Program-made: the position numbers and the translations under genes
In this document: positions 10,803 through 22,620 of the stretch, one piece after another
Layout of the letters: each line of letters begins with the position of its first letter
Position numbering within the stretch: position 1 is the first letter of the stretch
From: Eretmocerus hayati
Lineage: Eukaryota > Arthropoda > Insecta > Hymenoptera > Aphelinidae
Assembly: GCA_029851415.1 (NCBI GenBank)
Contig: CM056741.1
Span: 147,734,522 to 147,798,521, forward strand
DNA length: 64,000 nucleotides
Reading direction: 5' to 3'
The notes under the pieces: model-generated
The model's input: only the letters and a program-made list of their open reading frames with translations
What the model was told of the DNA's origin: nothing
Databases searched by the model: none

Positions 10803-13395
10803 TATCATGAGTCGTATGACATCGATCTGTACAAAATACCACGAGGATGTTCTCAATAAATGATCCTTCACAGCGGATTGATGAGAGATCCATTCAGCTT
10901 ACTCAAGTTCATGTGACATTGAAATTACAAACCAGTATCTTGATCAGCTCTCGTTCAAGTCGAGACAATTTTGTCGGTCAACCAGTGCCATTGTACAGCT
11001 TCCAGTAACACTTCAATACGACTTCAAAGCCAAACCTGAAGCCTAGACTCTGAATCATCGCGGGTTTGCTGTTCATGTCCTTCTTTATTGCATACTCAGC
11101 TATTCTGAAGGTCCTTGCAATCGATCTCGCTTGAAACGTAGAGAGGGGGATGCCTGCATTGATTGTGATTATTAAGCACGACTACTATCATCTCGTTCTC
11201 TTCAACATACGAGTAATTCTCACTACCAACAAAATTTGACTCGGATTCGCTTGTGAAATGTCAACAACTCGATGTTGTTAAAGTTTTAACATTTTTCAGC
11301 TTCAGTCCGAAGCTTACGAGGCATTGAGAATACTCGGATATACTGGGATCCAGCGCAGGTAACGAGGAGTAATCATAATAGATGAGCCGCACATTGTGGG
11401 GCTTTCTTGTATGCGTAATGAATGATGAATCACAAGTGAGCAGTTGTCTCGAAATTCAGCATACATCAAGTTATGTGGTCCATTTTGTATCAATCGAAGG
11501 AGAAATCGTTTCTTCGTAAGATAATTTTATTTGTATTTTATGCTCTTTTGATTGTGAGATGCCTTTCTAATTACCATATCCAAGAGAGTACGATATTAGT
11601 CAGTACAATATCGGTGAACAAATCGAGTTCCATTAATTGAAAGGCACGCCCAATGGGAAGAATGCAATTAGTCTCGCACGCAAGCGCATCATATCGTCAA
11701 GAGCAGATAAAGTCGCGCCCTTCCGAACCGTTGTGATTCCACGTGATACATTCACCTCGCATATTCCCGCACTATAGGGTTATTGCTTAGCGTGTCAGCA
11801 TAAACCATAGTGGGACCACCAACGTTTCAACAACAATGCACGTTTGTTGTACATGATAGCGAAATCATATCATAGTGGATCTGGTTCGATGCTCGACGAG
11901 GGCAAAAATTCCAACGACATAGTAGCAACCCATTCCTCGAAAATCGGTATCCGCTTGACCGGGCATGAGGGTATACATCGAGAATCCGAGCGAGAGAGTA
12001 TGTACAAGGGCGGAATGCGAGATCGTCACCTCCCTATCAGGACACCATTATAATTGAATTCCTTAAGCGGCGCTCGGCTGCATCACAATACCCTCGTTGT
12101 CCTTCTTTCTCTCGTGAAGAACATCGGGAGGCTCCCACACTGCCGGGTCGAACAACATACTCGCATCACGATATTCGCACGGGGTTGTTGAGAGCACGAG
12201 TTGTGAATTCCAGGTGGGACGCCACTACTTGGCGAACAGAGCTTATCTGCGGTACAAATTAGCCGAACGAGCCACCCCTAAAGTAAAAGTTGTGTAAGCT
12301 TAGCACGCACCCATCGTCGTCGGCGTCAATTCACCAGAGAAGTTCAGTGAGAGCTAATATTTTTTGAGAAAGAATCAGAGGTTGTGTTTGTCGAGAGTAC
12401 ATTTGAGGACAAGCACGTCATCCAGAGAGTATTGGCTATGGTCACGAATGTGCTATATAAAAGAAAGTAGACTGTAGCGCCGCTGGTGTTAGCAAATAAC
12501 TCCAAACTGTGGTGGTCCAAGCGAGTTGCGTGGTCGCTGCGGGGAGTGAGTGGGGAGGCCGGGATCACACGCACATCAGAGCGTTGCCTGTCTGCGTGAG
12601 GGCCACCATGGCGTAACGCGCGAGCTACCCGCTAGATGTCTCGTGCAAGCAAATTTGACCATAGTCAATACGTGGACAAACGCATACACGTTGCACTTCT
12701 GGATCTGCTGCAGGGCTTCAGAGGCAGCAGGCTGTGGGAAAAGGCGAACCTGCAAATTCGTGTTCTTGGCGCATGTACGTAGAACTCCTTCTGAATGGCT
12801 CTGTGTTTTTTTCTCGTTTCCTCTTGTGCTCCTGAGAGGACGAGTAAGAGGAAGGAAGACATAGGGAGAGAACATATCGAGAGCTAACATTGGTACTGCA
12901 GAGTAGTATACGGAGGGCGAATCGATCACGATCCCATGACTAGTGGCGCTCGCAAAAAAGTTGCGAGAATGTGGGATTCTCGGAACTCACACTTGCTGTA
13001 CTTAATCTGATGACACAACTGTATCTTCGATGGTTCGTCGTCAGAATTTCCTACAATAATTGAATAAAATGGTTATCCAGTTCCCAAAAAATTGGTCTCA
13101 ACTAGCGCTCTCTTTGCGTTGGCTGTATCTTTTCAGGATCACTGATTCCGAAACCAATGTCGGCTTACACCCACCTAATCGTTTTTTGTTGAGGGAATTT
13201 AGGGAACCAGCGGAAATCCTTACACCCAGAGTTTTTGGTCGGCTGAATTCGAATTTTATGCCACATTGTCTACTGGTGTACAAGTTTGAGATATTGGTTA
13301 TAATTCTATCTCAAGGGCCAGAATTTGATTCTTCAGCTCCAAATTCTGAAAGAGCACAACATTTTGCGTCCAGGTCATACAGCAGTTTACTAGCT
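10803..13395. other. No recognised feature
   Basis: Mixed-composition non-coding sequence. 12060-12920 is somewhat CpG-richer; a minus-strand frame from 12862 begins with a short hydrophobic stretch (MSSFLLLVLSG) but has no recognisable continuation, so I do not call a gene. Confidence 0.35.
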
Positions 13396-13790
13396 TAGTG
13401 GGTCAACTAGGTTATCGGTAGGTTATCGGTGGTCATCCGGAAGACAACCAGGTCGACGGTTCAGTCAGTCGTATGGAAGGTCAGTTGATTGGTAATTGAA
13501 ATAAGAGGTCAATGGGTCGGTAGGGCATGTTATAGATCAGGAGGTTAACGGGGTGGCTTAATAATGAATCAATCAATGGCCCCGATCATTAGGTCGAGGG
13601 GTCATCGGATCACATGGTTGATCAGCAGGTCGGGGATCAGTACTTCATCAGTAGGTCATCTGGAAGGTTACCAGGTCAACGGGTCGGTCAGTCATATAAC
13701 AAGTAAGTGGGTCGGTAGATCTTGAACCAGATTAGTGGGTCGGTGGGTCATACTGCAGATTAAGAGGTCATCGGATGAGTGAATTTTGAG
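13396..13790. repeat. Degenerate GGTC minisatellite
   Basis: Many imperfect units of the type AGGTCAACGGGTCGGTCAGTCAT recur with variable spacing, ending near 13790. Similar GGGTCGGTGGGTC-type sequence appears at 33945-34020 inside copy B of the CTAGT family. Confidence 0.55.
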
Positions 13791-16190
13791 TCAGTCAGAT
13801 GGTCCTATACGGCAGATCAGTATTTTCCGACACATCGGAAAACTAAACTGAAAGTTTCACAAATCCTTGTTTGGTCTTATCAAGTCAGGAGGTTTAGGGT
13901 GTTTCTCAAACATTGGTTGGTTGATAGAGGAACAATTACAGCTAGTGAAGAAGATATTCGAAACATATGTCTCTGATGATTGTAATTGGCTGAAATCTGT
14001 TGCCACCGTCACTCGTGCATCATTTTTCGTTAGATTTCACCAATCAGACCGTACGCAGTCATTTTTTGTCTGGAGATTCGGCAGATAATGGATTTCAAAT
14101 AATCGTACTTAAACAATAATCAGCAATTTTCGACTCTGCAGTTCAGCCAAGCAAATAAATTGAATCTCAATTCGAATCTATAACTGACTCAAAAATCATA
14201 TTCACAATGAGTATGAATGTCACTGCTTATAAACCTTGAAACATTCTGCAGAACCTATGTTCACCATGAGCAATCACGTACACCTTAATCAAAAGAAATC
14301 TGTCTTGAAAAGCTTTTCGGATTGCTCAACATTATTCTCTTTTACAGGGAACGGATACAGAAACAGGAGGCACGAGGATATCTTAACAATAAACGTGTTT
14401 TTCATTCCTCACAGCTTGGAGTGGCGCGTATACGGATCGATTCTCACCCAAGGTTTTGCTTCTGTCGGTTTTTCCCTTACACGGGGCGTGCGACTACACG
14501 AAAAAACGAGTACAAGAGCTTGATCGCAGAGCCTGGGCCATCGCAAGTGCTAGGACTGTACGCTGAAAGAAGGCTATATACGCAAGCGCAGAAAGAGCAA
14601 GCTTGCAGCTTGTTGGCAATCCATTCCAATTACGATAATTTTATCAGAGAAAAGACGCTTTGAACGCGATATAGCCCCTCTGAGCTATCTCGCATTAATC
14701 TTTTCCCGCGAGCTCAGTGGCGCATCTGCGAAAGATCGAGGATGGCGAGAGCGTACACCGCATGTTGCGCATTTTTGCAATAAACCGGGCTGCGTTGAAA
14801 AGAATCCAAGATGGCGATGATGGGCCCGGCGCGTGTTCTCATCTCATCGCAGTAACAGCACTACTGCATGAACTCGGATGAACACTCACCCCGAGCAAGT
14901 AAAGGGGGCACGTGCGATGGAATTTTGCTTTTAATGGCCAGGTCGTATAGCCAACGCGCTCAGCGAGATAAGGGCGGACGCGAAACTGCTGATGATCGCG
15001 CTTGCAACTCTCGTCTGACGCTGAAATATCCCTGGTGTAGATGTATCTAAGTGGGCGGGGGGGGGGGCAAAAGACGCGAGGGCGGCATGTCGGCTGATGA
15101 ATATCGCTCGCGTCTGTTTCTCTCGTTTCGAGCGATGCGTATAATGTCACCGAGCTCTGGCTTTTATCCACTCTTTATTGCTTCCACGTGTGTATAAGAG
15201 TGTAATTGCGAAGAATCAAGGTTACCCATTGCAAAGTCACTCGTACCTCGCTCGTCTTCGATAATGAGGAATTAATGATCTTTCGCATCGCTTTGTCCAG
15301 CGAGATATGTGGCACGACAACGCGGTTTCCCTTTTCAAATACCGCGCGCGCGCTGAGCTTGCGAGCTGTCGTCGTCGTCGTCGTCGTCGTTCAGTATAGA
15401 TGAACCAAGACCACATGCATAGAAATGCAATTGCTCGTGAGTCACTTGATTAATTGGTAGCGCGATTGAAAGTGAGCTGGACGCTAATGGTGCAATGCTG
15501 AATCTATTTGGATGCAGTCATGGGATGATTTATGCGCAATTTATCGTCATAGGCTGCAGATTTGTGGGATAGAACATCGATTGGAGTAATTGAGCAGTAT
15601 GGACTCACGAGTGGTGACGATGTAGATCTAATGAGTGGAGATTAATCGTCACGATTCTCAATAAGCTTGATCTATGTTCGTGTAATTATGTATCTGTTAC
15701 GCGTGATCTCGGATCTGTTTGTTGTATGATTATATCAGCAGTATGAGATTAGCTAATTGGAAACAAACTGACTTGATTGATATTCATTAGTTAGATGAGT
15801 TCAGTCTATTTTCTCAGAGAAAGGTGGAAATTCTTATTGAAATGTAATGTGAATCTAGTGTAATTAATTTCTGAGTTGAGTGTTTAACGTTTTAGTGAAT
15901 CTTTGACCATTTTGATTATAGTCAGTCAGCAGCTGAGTGATAATTATACGTGCTGTACTACACAGATTTCTCGGATCAACTGGATCACGAGTTTGTAGTT
16001 GGAGTAAAAATATACGTCAGCTTATTTTTCTATTCCTCTCTGGAATCTGAAATGATGCTTGATTATTTTCGTCATGGTGCCGTTGGTGCGATCGCTGTCA
16101 CTCATTTATCTACCAACAATTTAATTTTCAGATGAGTTGAGAAGAGGACTATCTGAGTAATATTTTTCCTCCTCCCGGCACGAAAGTACG
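13791..16190. other. Non-coding, CpG-rich patch and (GTC)n
   Basis: 14690-15400 is CpG-rich, with a poly-G run near 15056-15067 and a GTC trinucleotide run at about 15369-15392. The 18 bases CGCGCGCTGAGCTTGCGA at 15346-15363 recur exactly at 29731-29748. No gene recognised. Confidence 0.35.
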
Positions 16191-16194
16191 TCCT

Positions 16195-16907
16195 TTCGCG
16201 ACTCGTTGAAGTCATGAAGGCCCGACTTGGCGCATCCAAGCATTTTTCAACGTCCTTCAGCTCATTTTAAAGCTTGTTCCAAAACCTACAGAATGAGCTA
16301 AAGTACCGTCAAATTGGGTAATTTTGGAATAGTGGGGTAACTTTGGTACACCCTCCAAAGGCTTGTCGTACGTTCCAGGAGCAATAAATAGGATTCCATA
16401 GTATTAGAATTGATAAAAGAATTTGATTGGAGTGCTGTGAAATTAACTGAGTTGCTCCTGAGCGTTGTACAAGACTTCTGAGAGTGTACCAAAGTTACCC
16501 CACGTGTACCAAAATTACCCAATTTGACGGTACGTCCAATTTCGACTAACCCGAGCCAATCTCTCTCAATTTTTTCAAAAGGTGGTGCTCGGGTGAGTCG
16601 TAATTGGACGTACTTTAGCTCATTTTGTAGGTTTTAGAACAAGCTTCAAAATGAGCTAAAGTACGTTGCAAAATACTTAGATGCGCCAGAAATGCGAGAA
16701 AAGTTAGGAAGAAAAAAGTGCCGAATCAGGCACATTCCCATTTTAACCTGCGTTAATTTTGATGAAGGCTTGATGGCTCTTGCTGGGACCTAAAATCTCA
16801 TTTCTCAGCGTCCAGCAAAATTTTTTCCACATCTATATGTACAAACACAACATTTTCACGCTAGGACGTATCGATTTTCGAAAAAAAACCTTTTTCGGCC
16901 CACCCTA
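16195..16907. mobile_element. Partial hAT-like foldback element
   Basis: Diverged copy of the 47583-48719 element: it shares the inner palindrome (TTAGCTCATTTT...AAAATGAGCTAAAGTACG), the AAAAGTGCCGAATCAGGCAC block and the right tip CGGCCCACCCTA (ends 16907). The left arm is truncated or strongly diverged. It is interrupted by the MITE at 16306-16530. Confidence 0.6.
16304..16532. mobile_element. 225-bp MITE nested in hAT-like element
   Basis: Inverted termini CCGTCAAATTGGGTAA (from 16306) and its complement ending at 16530 carry long GGGGTAACTTTGGTACAC arms. TA lies immediately outside each end. The uninterrupted version of the host repeat at about 48060-48080 reads AAAGTACGTCC, so the insertion duplicated TA (or GTAC; both fit because the tip begins with C). 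A TA duplication would point to a Tc1/mariner-type MITE. Confidence 0.75.
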
Positions 16908-17197
16908 ATAGATATGTCTGTTTCATTCTAGTTCTTGTTCTTACATTGAGGGCAAAAATTTTCAGGAATTCAAAATTGATACAAGTAAGGAAATTTGAAG
17001 AAATGTCACTCATTCCTGAACTTGAATGAAGTCAATTAACGCAAGTCTCAAGATGCCAACATTTCTCTCATTTTTGGACTCAAAAAACCGAACCAATCAA
17101 CTCATCGTCGAAACTCGAAACTGCAACGTTATCAAATTCTTGAAAATTTTTGCCCTCAATGTAAGAACAAAAGTTCAAATAGAACAGACATATCTAT
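16908..17197. mobile_element. 290-bp inverted-repeat element
   Basis: The arm from 16908 (ATAGATATGTCTG...TTGTTCTTACATTGAGG) is mirrored at about 17130-17197. It directly abuts the hAT-like right tip at 16907. Arms are about 65 bases; the middle is AT-rich. Target duplication not clear. Confidence 0.65.
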
Positions 17198-18010
17198 ATC
17201 TCTTTCTTTTTCGAAAGAATGGAGAGTTCTTGAATATAATATCTATCCTAAAATTGATGAAAGCAATGGAATTGACCAAAATATTATTCATCCTTCAGCT
17301 TGAGTACTGTAAAATTTACGCGAGCTTCGAGTTCTTTCATTTTTGGCCCCAGAAATCGACCACATCATCAATTCATGAAAATTCGAAATCATAACATCAT
17401 CTCGTACGTACAACGAATCTTACGAAACATGCGCTTTCGTTTTTACTAAGTTCGGTGACATTAATATCGAGAAACGCAAAAATGTATTTACCTATGTTGG
17501 TTAACAACAAAATGTTCCACGTGTCTAACCTCCGATCAAAATGACCGGAAGTCACATGGTTTGGGAGGCGTAAGGTTTGACACATTTAAAAAGTATTCGT
17601 TTCCAGCAAGTGTAAAATGTCTTTCATGCCTTTATACGGTGTTTCGAGAATGGAAGTGTGTATGCGTGTATCGTGGCGTATGAAGCGGAACCGAGATGGT
17701 CTGGGCGGCTCAGCCGCTCCGAGCGGTTTCTCGACCATGCCAGGCACCACCGTCGACGATGTTCTGCGTATCCATGAAGTACTGCCAAAGGGGAGAATGG
17801 AAAGCCACGTTGAGGTGTTGACAATGCATTTGCGACCGCCAAAGAGCAGCGCAAAGGGGCTGCGTAGTTTGAGAAGTCGTTGCTGGTGAATCGTGGGACG
17901 AGGAGAGGTGCGGACCAGAGGCTCGAGACTTTTCACTTCACATCAGTTATCAATGATAACTAATGTGAACTTTTGGAAAAACATCCTTAATAGCAAGTCA
18001 GCAGTTGGAT
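17198..18010. other. No recognised feature
   Basis: Short open frames on both strands at 17600-17930 overlap each other and match no family I know. Possibly upstream debris of the hAT pseudogene that follows. Confidence 0.3.
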
Positions 18011-18016
18011 AAAACT

Positions 18017-18930
18017 AACCACGATACCATCAGCTAATCTCAGACGATTCTACAAAGACGAGCAGTTTGAAGATCGAATCCTGCTACTCTTGTCAGATGC
18101 TGCTACTTACATGTTCAAGGCAAGGTCTTGAGATTATTTAACGCTAATTTACATCACGTCACGTGTGTAGTGCATGGTATGCACCGATCGGCTCAAGAAG
18201 CACGAGAGATGTGTCCCGATGTAAACAAGCTGGTAAATGTAGGGAAGAAGATGTTCTTGAAAGCTCAATCCCGCTTAGAAGTGTATAAGGAAATGATGAA
18301 CCAGCCCTTGCCACTACAGCCAGTGCTAACACATTGGGGTACATGACTGTCTGCAGCACTGTTCTACGCAGAAATTTTCGGTAGTTCAACATTGTTGTGG
18401 AAAATTTGGAAGAAGATGCAGAATCAGTGACGAAGGCCAAGTCACTAGTGCAAAATCAGAATAATCTGAGTCAGTTGACATTTTTGCAAGCAAACTTGGT
18501 GTTTCTACCTCAAAGTATCGAAAGATATTATGGTGTCAGGACAGACGTTGCGAAGCCAATTCGAAATTCTTAATGTGGTCGAAGAGCGAATAAGGTCAAT
18601 CCCGGGCAATAGAGGTGTCCGTCCCTAGAATATATTTGATAGTGTCATCGACAAGAATTCAGGATTGAAATTTTTACGGGAAATCTTCAAAGCTCAGAGT
18701 GGCGAACAAGCAACAATTCGTGAAATAAATGATATAGAACCAATGATGATTAATAGATTCACATATGCTCCACTCACATCTGTTGATGTTATTGAGCGAT
18801 CATTCTCATATTATGAACATCTTTTGAGTGACCGAAGATATAGTTTTAATCAAGACAATTTGAAGAAGCACCTTGTTGAGGGTTTCAATCAAATTCAAGC
18901 AATGAAAAGACATGCATCCACTTTTCCATC
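18017..18930 (+). pseudogene. Broken hAT-type transposase (CGGBP1-like family)
   Basis: Remnant of a DNA transposase. Recognisable pieces in order: ILLLLSDAATYMFKA (from about 18077), LHHVTCVVHGMHRSAQEARE, PDVNKLVNVGKKMFLKA, PLPLQPVLTHWGT, then FEILNVVEERIRSIPG, and the C-terminal hAT dimerisation-like block PLTSVDVIERSFSYYEHLL with YSFNQDNLKKHLVEGFN (about 18772-18890). These match a hAT-derived family widespread in arthropods that also gave rise to CGGBP1-like proteins. It is dead: a frameshift near 18125 and a stop at 18344-18346 where the family has Trp, besides further frame changes before 18665. No N-terminal zinc finger was recognised. It lies directly left of the foldback at 19045; whether they were once one element cannot be told. 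Confidence 0.75.
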
Positions 18931-19044
18931 TTTGAAAGACGACATTCTTTATTGCACGTTTTGGAACTTGGTACTGCACGTTTCTCGATTTCTTGCTGCA
19001 CGAAACATGACATCTTTTAGAGTTTTTATTGCATGAAATTCCGA

Positions 19045-21573
19045 CCCGAGAAAAAAAAATCCTCTGGTAAAAAGTCTGGCAGAATTGGTCTGGCATTTAG
19101 TCAGTCTTAGCGGACGGAGCGAGACTTTTTTGTCTTGAAAAATAAGGTCTGGTTGACAATGCCAGATCAATGCGGTGACTGTTGCCGAGACCAAATATTA
19201 TGCTCTGCGTTTGGGAGACATTTTTGAGTGTTTTTCAGAAATTTTCTAGAATGACCAGTAGTCTGGCTCATTAAACAAGATTTGTCGTAAGTCTTGCAAA
19301 GAGTCTGGAAAATTTTACCAGACTCGATTCCGGACTATTTGCCCAATGAAAGTTTTACCAAGAAATCTCGCAAAATGTCTGAAAAATTCTTCCAGACTTA
19401 ACGCAAGAGGTTCAATTCTTGGAGAAAATCTGGCTATTCCTTCCAGACCGCAACGTAGACAAATAGAAACGGTAGTTTGCCTGTAACGAGTACGGTGAAA
19501 AGTCTGGCAAATTTTCCCAGACCAAACCGAGAGCAATTGATGAACATTTTCCTGAGCGAATAATATGTAATATGTCTGGAAAATTTTCCCAGATTGAGAC
19601 AGAGATGAACAGAGTTCATGATAGAGTACCTGACGGTTTGACGGCTGGTTATGAACATTATTCTGGGATTCTGGGAATCTCGAGGCGTGATTATTGGGGG
19701 CGATTTCAAATCCTTACAGCAGCATATTAATCGGCGTGGTGCACGTGACGAGCGATTGATACATTTTTGTTAGCCATGAGTAGATTTAGTATGGATTTAG
19801 ATTTCTCAACGCTGCTCGAGTTAATGAAGCATCGCCCTCGCTGAGGATCGGGGAAATCAGACAGACATCATCATTTTGTACGTACTCCACCTGCAACAGA
19901 GAAAAATAACACATACAAAAAGAAACACTCCAAATTTTCAAAGAAACTGCTACGACGCGTCATGATTAGCGAATACAAAAAGACATGAGCGAGTTTTTAT
20001 ACTCCCGAGCCATGATAATCGGATACAAAATAAGATGGAAAAAATATGTTTTGGACTAAACAAACACATGATTGGGGTTATTAACGAAATTTACTGGTAT
20101 AAAACATAGATCTTACTCAGAGATTTAAGAAATTCAAAGAACTTATCTGATTGTGGGATTTTGGTCTCATACCAGCTCGTGACAGCATTCGGTACTCAAC
20201 GTCATGCTCAAAATCATGAAATATTTAGGAGGAAATTGTATCGATTTTTTCTTATCCTAACACTAGCAGTATATTGATGTTTCATCGAGTGAAGTATGCG
20301 ACGTGATAAGATGAAGGAAGACAGGCATGGTTAGAAAGAAACAGCATGTCACTGAGAGCGTGGTTAAACTGTTTTTCTTCAAATATGCAATGATGATGTC
20401 CCACAGACAGAGCAGAGACTGAGGTGATATTCGGTGCAGTATCGGACTCTAATGATGATCCTTCAAAGTTTTTTAAGTTTTTGATAGAATCTATGTTCAA
20501 TATCAGTGAGAAATTCGTGAATAACCTCAATCATGTGTTTGTGTAGTCCAAAACATACCTTACCATCTTATTTTGTATCCGATTATCATGGCTCGGTATG
20601 TCAGCTCTTAAGAAGTATAAAAACTTGCTCATGTCTTTTTGTATACGCTAATCATGACGCGTCGTAGCAGTTTCTTTAAAAATTTGGAGTGATTCTTTTT
20701 GTGTGTGTTATTTTTCTCTGTTGCAGGTGGAGTACGTACAAAATGATGATGTCTGACTGATTTCCCCGAGCCTCAGCGAGGGCGATGCTTCATTAACTCG
20801 AGCAGCGTTGAGAAATCTAAATCCATACTAAATCTACTCATAGCTAACAAAAATGTATTAATCGCTCGTCACGTGCACCACGCCGATTAATATGCTGCTG
20901 TAGGGATTTGAAATCGCCCCCAATAATCACGCCTCGAGATTCCCAGAATCCCAGAATAATGTTCATAACCAGCCGTCAAACCGTCAGGTACTCTATCATG
21001 AACTCTGTTCATCTCTGTCTCAATCTGGGAAAATTTTCCAGACACATTACATATTATTCGCTCAGGAAAATGTTAATCAATTGCTCTCGGTTTGGTCTGG
21101 GAAAATTTGCCAGACTTTTCACCGTACTCGTTACAGGCAAACTACCGTTTCTATTTGTCTACGTTGCGGTCTGGAAGGAATAGCCAGATTTTCTCCAAGA
21201 ATTGAACCTCTTGCGTTAAGTCTGGAAGAATTTTTCAGACTTTTTGCGAGATTTCTTGGTAAAACTTTCATTGGGCAAATAGTCCGGAATCGAGTCTGGT
21301 AAAATTTTCCAGACTCTTTGCAAGACTTACGACAAATCTTGTTTAATGAGCCAGACTACTGGTCATTCGAGAAAATTTCTGGAAAACACTCAAAAATGTC
21401 TCCCAAACGCAGAGCATAATATTTGGTCTCGGCAACAGTCACCGCATTGATCTGGCATTGTCAACCAGACCTTATTTTCCAAGACAAAAAAGTCTCGCTC
21501 CGTCCGTTAAGACTGACTAAATGCCAGACCAATTCTGCCAGACTTTTTACCAGACGATTTTTTTTTCTCGGGG
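19045..21573. mobile_element. 2.5-kb foldback element rich in TCTGG/CCAGA hairpins
   Basis: Two arms of about 1.04 kb (19045-20080 and 20530-21573) are inverted copies with few differences, separated by about 450 bases of unique sequence. The tips are CCCGAGAAAAAAAAATC. Inside each arm are several small hairpins of the form TCTGG-AAAATTTT-CCAGA, for example at about 19304-19322, 19503-19521 and 19575-19593. No open frame of note; the twin 91-residue frames at 19434-19709 and 20908-21183 are mirror images. I cannot see a target duplication. Resembles Foldback-type elements structurally. Confidence 0.8.
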
Positions 21574-21784
21574 AGCTCTAGTTACCACCCAAGCCAACAA
21601 AAAACTACCGTTTTCAAGAGACCGGACCTATACATATTTCCACGTGAAATTGTCTGTTGAATCCAAAAACGGCATCAGTTTTCCTCGCACACATTGCTCA
21701 ATTTATATTTTGATCCAGATATCAAATTCTTGATCCCGGATTCAGAAATAGGAGGAGATTTTACGTCCGAGTATGGACTTTTTG

Positions 21785-22620
21785 GAGTTCTTGCTCTGGG
21801 TAGGGTTCCTGATCCAGTCTTCAGAGTAATACTCGTGATCAAGGACTCAAAATGGCACTCATGATCGAAAATTGCGAGTGGTACTCGTGATCGAGAACTG
21901 AGAGTGATTACACTGAACCATTGTTAAATGTGATCACGAATACCACCCTGAGTTCTCAATCGCGAATGCCACATAGAGTTCTCGATTACGAGTGGCACCC
22001 ACAATTCTCGATTACGAGTGCTGCTTAGAATTCTCGATCACGAGTGGCATATTGACTTCTCGATCACGAGTACCAGAATGAGTTTTTGATCACGAGTGCC
22101 ACCCACGATTCTCGATTAGGAGTACCACTTTGAGTTTTCGTTTCCGAATGCTACTTTGAGTTCTCAATCACGAGTGCTATCGACAGTTCTCAATTTAGAG
22201 TAGTTACGAATGTCACGTTGAGGTCTCAATCACAAGTGTCACATTGATCGAGAACAACAACGAGTTCTAGATCACGGGTGCTACTCACAGCTCTCAATTA
22301 GCAGTGCCACTCTGAGTTTTCGTCCCCTAGTGCCACTTTGAGTCCTCAATCACGAGTACTACCTTGAGCTCTCGATCACGAGTACCATGCACAATGAGTT
22401 CTCGATCACGAGTCCACCCAAAATTCTCGATTAGGAGTGTCACTCGGAGTTTTCGTTTCCGACTGCCACTTTGAGTCTTCGATCACGAGTACCACTTCCA
22501 GCTCTCGATCACGAGTGCTACCTACAGTTCTCGATTAGGAGTGCCACTTTGAGTTCTCGTTCCCGAATACCACAGACCTCGATCACGAGTGCTACTCTGG
22601 GCTCTGGATCAGGATCACCA
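21785..22620. repeat. CTCGATCACGAG minisatellite
   Basis: About thirty imperfect units of roughly 26-30 bases, typified by TTCTCGATCACGAGTGCCAC. Each unit contains the inverted pair CTCG...CGAG, so single strands could form serial small hairpins. No coding frame is maintained. Confidence 0.7.

Noticed and set aside
12665..12862. Minus frame starting with a hydrophobic MSSFLLLVLSG, considered as the Wnt10 signal-peptide exon
   Set aside because: No convincing donor in the required phase and no further Wnt similarity.
21785..22620. CRISPR-like array
   Set aside because: Units are degenerate and adjoining, without constant repeats and unique spacers; it is a minisatellite in eukaryotic DNA.
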